From positions 1 to 7,585 of the forward strand of contig JAZGBC010000036.1 in NCBI GenBank assembly GCA_036444495.1: a stretch of 7,585 nt of DNA. Direction: 5' to 3'. The notes beneath the pieces are model-generated. The model was not told where the DNA came from, searched no databases, and worked only from the letters and a program-made list of their open reading frames with translations. Made by a program: the position numbers and the translations under genes. The stretch is from JAZGBC01 sp036444495. Lineage in GTDB: Bacteria > Pseudomonadota > Alphaproteobacteria > Kiloniellales > J153. Shown here in pieces: positions 4,923 to 7,585 of this stretch; position 1 is the first letter of the stretch, and each line of letters opens with the position of its first letter.

Positions 4923-5549
4923 ATGACCGATGGTTGCGGCCCGCCGCTGGAGACCCCGGTGCTGCGCGCTCAGCGCCGCGCGCTCATCGCCGTCCTCGCC
5001 ATCAACCTAAGCATGTTCGTCGTGGAGGCCGGGGCCGGTTGGAGCGCGCAGTCCATGTCGCTGCAGGCCGATGCGCTGGATTTCTTCGGCGACTCGGTCA
5101 ACTACGCCATCGCGCTCTGGGTGCTCACCCGCTCGCTCGCCTGGCGTGCCGGGACCGCTTTCCTCAAGGGCCTGGCCATGTGCGGCTTCGGGATATTGAT
5201 CCTGGGTGCGAGCATCTATCACGCGGTCATGGGCTCGGCGCCCGAGGCCCCGGTCATGGGCGTGGTGGGCGCGCTCGCGCTTTTGGCCAACCTGATCTCG
5301 GCCTTCCTCCTGTTTCGCTTCCGCGACGGGGATTCCAACCTGCGCGCGGTCTGGCTGTGCAGCCGCAACGACGCGATCGGCAACCTGGCCGTCCTCGGCG
5401 CGGCGGTGGGCGTTTTCCTGACGGCGAGCGCCTGGCCCGACCTGTTGGTTGGATTGATCATAGCGGGCCTGGCCATCTGGGCCGGCCTCACGGTCATGCG
5501 TCAGGCGCGCTATGAGCTGCGCACGGCGCGGGTTCCCGAAGCCGCCTGA
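4923..5549 (+). CDS. short cation-diffusion-facilitator-like membrane transporter
   Basis: This 208-residue protein resembles the transmembrane part of CDF metal/proton antiporters of the inner membrane. About six hydrophobic segments are visible (roughly 20-40, 47-70, 80-103, 112-133, 150-169 and 172-192). In the second, LQADALDFFGDSVNY supplies Asp53 and Asp57, matching the first half of the usual four-residue metal site. In the fifth, CSRNDAIGNLAV gives Asp150, but the partner histidine four residues earlier is Cys146. The cytoplasmic C-terminal domain of full CDF proteins (about 300 residues) is missing, as in a known class of small alphaproteobacterial 'cation transporter' proteins. ATG 4923 is the first possible start after an in-frame stop at 4845-4847. 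No ribosome site is evident and a hairpin precedes it. It lies 118 nt after DUF3501, so an operon is uncertain. Substrate cannot be told; iron, zinc or cobalt are possible. Confidence 0.8.
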   Translation: MTDGCGPPLETPVLRAQRRALIAVLAINLSMFVVEAGAGWSAQSMSLQADALDFFGDSVNYAIALWVLTRSLAWRAGTAFLKGLAMCGFGILILGASIYHAVMGSAPEAPVMGVVGALALLANLISAFLLFRFRDGDSNLRAVWLCSRNDAIGNLAVLGAAVGVFLTASAWPDLLVGLIIAGLAIWAGLTVMRQARYELRTARVPEAA

Positions 5550-5551
5550 GC

Positions 5552-6088
5552 CTACTCCACCCGCTCGCCGGGCAAGACGCCGAAGATCTCCTTCTCCCGA
5601 AACCAGCCCGCGAAGCCCTTGATGTCGATGCGGCACCAGCCGCCGGTACAGCCGCGCAGCTCGCCCACCACCCCGGCCTCGACGAGCGCCACGCCGGGCG
5701 CGCCCTCCTCGGGCTGGCGGCGCATCAGGCGCTGCCGGCCGATGACCAGCGCCCCGCGACGGGGGCTCAGCATGGATTGGTGGACCCAGCCCGTGCTGCC
5801 CTGCCAGTCGCGCACCCGGCGCCAGGTGTCGAACTCGTCGATCACCTCGAGCGGCATGCCCTTGAGCGTATAGACCCACTCGATGGGATAGCGGATGCCC
5901 GGCCCGCTGCGCAGGTTCACCTCGGGCGCGCGCAGGGAGACGAAGCGCGGCAGGGGCCGCCCGCTGGGCCCGGTCTCGGTCTGGGCGATCTGGACGAACT
6001 GCCGCTTGGCCTGCGCGCCCGCGCCAGGGAGCGGGGGGAGGGCGAAAGCAAGCCCGAGGGCGATCGGGAACAGCCACCTGGGCCACAC
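5552..6088 (-). CDS. exported SH3-domain protein (SH3_4 / DUF1058 type)
   Basis: This is a 178-residue protein predicted to be exported to the periplasm. MWPRWLFPIALGLAFALP is a signal peptide, with likely cleavage after GAGAQA (residue 27). Two bacterial SH3 repeats follow. The first, about 49-117, contains VSLRAPEVNLRSGPGIRYPI and WRRVRDWQGSTGWVHQSML, strongly typical of the alphaproteobacterial SH3_4 family. The second, about 118-172, ends in GWCRIDIKGFAGWFREKEIFG; its two cysteines (C147, C152) might form a disulfide. Such domains usually bind peptidoglycan or protein partners in the envelope; the specific ligand is unknown. GTG at 6088 is chosen because GGAGGGA (plus-strand 6098-6104) lies 9 nt upstream and it gives a clean signal peptide. 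A TTG at 6136 would add 16 residues. The stop is only 2 nt from the stop of the convergent transporter. Divergence from a 2-hydroxyacid dehydrogenase is a familiar alphaproteobacterial arrangement. Confidence 0.85.
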   Translation of the reverse strand: MWPRWLFPIALGLAFALPPLPGAGAQAKRQFVQIAQTETGPSGRPLPRFVSLRAPEVNLRSGPGIRYPIEWVYTLKGMPLEVIDEFDTWRRVRDWQGSTGWVHQSMLSPRRGALVIGRQRLMRRQPEEGAPGVALVEAGVVGELRGCTGGWCRIDIKGFAGWFREKEIFGVLPGERVE

Positions 6089-6446
6089 GCGCACCGGTCC
6101 CTCCAATCCCCTTGCGGGCGCCGGACCCGGCGGCAAAAGGCCGAGGGCCGCACCCCGCCCCTACTCCTACCCGCGGCCTTGGCCGGCGGTCAAGGGCGGC
6201 AGAGCCTGGGGGCGCAGAGCGCCGGGCCCGCGCGACCGGAACGGCGGTTTCCCAAGGCTTTCGGACGGCATCGCGCGCGGCTTCCGATGCCCCACATCGC
6301 AACGCCACGCGCTCCTGGCCGAAAACCTTGGGAAGCCGTCTCTATGGGTCATTATCAGCGAAACTTGGTATTAGCGCCGCCCTGGACAAAGGACGCGCGC
6401 GCCTGCTATGGCAATCGCCAGTCCCGGCCCCCTTCCGGTGGAGTTC
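6089..6446. other. divergent intergenic region with large inverted repeat
   Basis: These 358 bases lie between the starts of the SH3 protein (leftward) and the dehydrogenase (rightward). Open frames cross it in several phases but none has recognisable protein sequence or a convincing ribosome site. Its outstanding content is the nested inverted repeat at 6243-6340, listed separately. A -10-like TATTAG (6369-6374) could belong to a dehydrogenase promoter, but no good -35 was seen. No tRNA or other known RNA was recognised. Confidence 0.6.
6243..6340. repeat. 98-nt nested inverted repeat (candidate structured RNA, cruciform or MITE-like element)
   Basis: Bases 6243-6264 and 6319-6340 are nearly exact reverse complements. 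In the 22-bp stem there is one true mismatch (6258/6325) and two G-T/G-U wobbles (6244/6339 and 6248/6335). Inside the loop a second perfect 7-bp stem pairs GGCATCG (6267-6273) with CGATGCC (6285-6291). No T-run follows on either strand. No clear target-site duplication flanks it. It is too long and exact for chance, but its nature (non-coding RNA, regulatory leader, or small non-autonomous element) is not decided. Confidence 0.65.
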
Positions 6447-7433
6447 ATGGCCAATAAGAAGCCCCTAGTCATCGTCACCCGGCGCCTGCCCGACGTCATC
6501 GAAACGCGGATGATGGAGCTTTTCGACTGCCGCCTGCGGCTCGATGACAAGCCCATGTCGCAGGGCCAGCTGGTCGAGGCCATGCAGGAGGCCGACGTGC
6601 TGGTGCCCACGGTGACCGACCGCATCGATGCGGGGGTCCTGTCCCAGGCGGCGCCGCAACTCAAGCTGATCGCCTCCTTCGGCACCGGGGTGGACCATAT
6701 CGACCTCAAGACCGCGCGCGAGCGGGGCATCACCGTGACCAACACGCCCGGCGTGCTCACCGAGGACACGGCGGATATGACCATGGCCATGCTGCTGGCC
6801 ATACCGCGGCGCCTGGCCGAGGGTGAGCGCCTGGTGCGCGCGGGCGAATGGACCGGTTGGGGCCCCACCTCCATGCTGGGCCACCGTATCTGGGGCAAGC
6901 GGCTCGGGATCATCGGCATGGGGCGCATCGGCCAGGCCGTGGCGCGCCGGGCCATGGGCTTCGGGCTGGCCATCCACTACCACAACCGGCGCCGCGTGCA
7001 TCCGGACATAGAGACCGAGCTGGAGGCCACCTATTGGGAGAGCCTGGACCAGATGCTCTCGCGCATGGATATCGTCTCGGTCCATTGCCCGCATACCCCG
7101 GCCACCTATCACCTGCTCTCGGCGCGGAGGCTCAAGCTGCTGTCCGACCACGCCTATGTCGTGAACACCAGCCGCGGCGAGGTGATCGACGAAAACGCGC
7201 TCGCGCGCATGCTGGCGGCGGGCGAGCTGGCCGGAGCGGCGCTGGACGTCTTCGAGCACGAGCCGGCCATCAACCCCAAGCTGCTCAAGCTGGACAACGT
7301 GGTGCTGCTGCCCCACATGGGCTCGTCCACCATCGAGGGGCGCATCGACATGGGCGAGAAAGTCATCATCAACATCAAGACCTTCGCCGACGGCCACGCC
7401 CCGCCCGACCGCGTGCTCGAGACCATGTTCTAG
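6447..7433 (+). CDS. D-glycerate dehydrogenase / hydroxypyruvate-glyoxylate reductase
   Basis: This 328-residue cytosolic D-2-hydroxyacid dehydrogenase most likely reduces hydroxypyruvate or glyoxylate to D-glycerate or glycolate, linking serine, glyoxylate and C2 metabolism. The N-terminal part contains LKLIASFGTGVDHIDL and the conserved NTPGVLTEDTADMTMAMLLA (99-118). The nucleotide-binding motif is GMGRIG (157-162). Catalytic residues are all present: Arg243 in NTSRGEVIDE, Glu272 in DVFEHEP and His290 in LLPHMGSSTIEGR. The second strand of the Rossmann fold ends in HNRRR (179-183), with arginines where NAD enzymes carry an acidic residue, which suggests NADP(H) preference. ATG at 6447 is chosen because GGAG/GGTGG lies just upstream and the protein then begins MANKKPLVIVTRRLPDVIET as the family does. 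An ATG at 6408 would add 13 unlike residues. It is divergent from the SH3 protein gene and followed at once by a repeat array. Confidence 0.92.
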   Translation: MANKKPLVIVTRRLPDVIETRMMELFDCRLRLDDKPMSQGQLVEAMQEADVLVPTVTDRIDAGVLSQAAPQLKLIASFGTGVDHIDLKTARERGITVTNTPGVLTEDTADMTMAMLLAIPRRLAEGERLVRAGEWTGWGPTSMLGHRIWGKRLGIIGMGRIGQAVARRAMGFGLAIHYHNRRRVHPDIETELEATYWESLDQMLSRMDIVSVHCPHTPATYHLLSARRLKLLSDHAYVVNTSRGEVIDENALARMLAAGELAGAALDVFEHEPAINPKLLKLDNVVLLPHMGSSTIEGRIDMGEKVIINIKTFADGHAPPDRVLETMF

Positions 7434-7447
7434 GGGGAGAGGGCGTC

Positions 7448-7476
7448 CCTCATACTTCGACAGGCTCAGTATGAGG
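7448..7476. repeat. palindromic element after the dehydrogenase
   Basis: CCTCATACT (7448-7456) and AGTATGAGG (7468-7476) are perfect 9-bp arms around TCGACAGGCTC. The stem starts 15 nt after the dehydrogenase stop codon and could fold in RNA, but no T-run follows. The core TTCGACAGGCTCAG resembles a widespread intergenic palindrome of proteobacteria, familiar as TTCGACAAGCTCAGGATGAG-like elements. Confidence 0.75.
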
Positions 7477-7585
7477 CTTCGACAGGCTCAGTATGAGGCT
7501 TCGACAGGCTCAGTATGAGGCTTCGACAGGCTCAGTATGAGGCTTCGACAGGCTCAGTATGAGGCTTCGACAGGCTCAGTATGAG
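7455..7585. repeat. 22-bp tandem repeat array, six copies to the window edge
   Basis: A 22-bp unit made of CTTCGACAGGCTCAG plus TATGAGG is repeated head to tail at 7455, 7477, 7499, 7521, 7543 and 7565. The last copy is cut by the window after 21 bases. All visible copies are identical. Only copy 1 has the left palindrome arm; later copies carry only the right part, so the array appears to have grown from the 3' part of the palindromic element. The true copy number is unknown because the array may run on. Confidence 0.97.

Noticed and set aside
5007..6308. Minus-strand open frame of 433 codons across the transporter, SH3 gene and intergenic region
   Set aside because: It overlaps two recognisable genes out of frame, is rich in Arg, Ala, Gly and Pro, and has no domain. 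It is a GC-skew artefact.
6243..6340. SRP RNA, 6S RNA or tRNA gene
   Set aside because: The conserved SRP tetraloop region, a tRNA cloverleaf and TTC-arm were looked for and not seen; for 6S RNA only the long hairpin shape agrees, which is not enough.
6408..6446. Upstream ATG as start of the dehydrogenase
   Set aside because: The 13 added residues do not look like the family N-terminus, and the ATG at 6447 has a nearer ribosome site.
7455..7585. CRISPR array
   Set aside because: The 22-bp units are directly adjacent with no spacers, and no cas gene is present.

Overview
The window is GC-rich DNA from an alphaproteobacterium. Three things point there: a Fur-family regulator of the Irr type, the divergent irr / fabA-fabB arrangement typical of that class, and a small secreted SH3 protein of an alphaproteobacterial type next to a D-2-hydroxyacid dehydrogenase. 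A Rhodospirillales-like lineage would fit, but genus and species cannot be read from the sequence. No tRNA, rRNA, transposase, phage gene or CRISPR array was found.

Layout. (1) Bases 1-1262, minus strand: fabA followed by the first 240 codons of fabB, which runs off the left edge. This is the anaerobic-type unsaturated fatty acid branch. (2) Bases 1263-1593: divergent promoter region. (3) Bases 1594-2016: irr, the iron/haem-responsive regulator. (4) Bases 2017-2193: a compact control region holding a near-consensus Irr box (ICE), a consensus -35 with a spaced -10, and a perfect 21-bp palindrome. (5) Bases 2194-4804: rubrerythrin without a rubredoxin domain, then a soluble two-times-4Fe-4S / CCG-domain oxidoreductase, then a DUF3501 protein. 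All are on the plus strand and look like a peroxide-detoxification module of unsettled biochemistry. A 40-bp tandem triplication copies the last coding bases of rubrerythrin and its stop codon. (6) Bases 4923-5549: a short cation-diffusion-facilitator-like membrane protein with an altered metal site. (7) Bases 5552-6088, minus strand: exported SH3 protein, tail to tail with the transporter. (8) Bases 6089-6446: intergenic, with a 98-nt nested inverted repeat. (9) Bases 6447-7433: D-glycerate dehydrogenase / hydroxypyruvate reductase-like enzyme. (10) Bases 7448-7585: a palindromic element whose right part is expanded into about six 22-bp tandem copies, continuing past the window edge.

How the parts may work together. 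Irr is made next to an Irr box that sits at the rubrerythrin promoter, so the di-iron peroxidase and probably the genes after it are predicted to respond to iron or haem status. The Fe-S protein could replace the missing rubredoxin domain as electron donor to rubrerythrin, with DUF3501 as a partner of unknown role. This Irr-linked rubrerythrin / CCG Fe-S protein / DUF3501 unit is the best candidate in the window for a poorly described system. The electron-transfer role is inference from context, not something the sequence proves.
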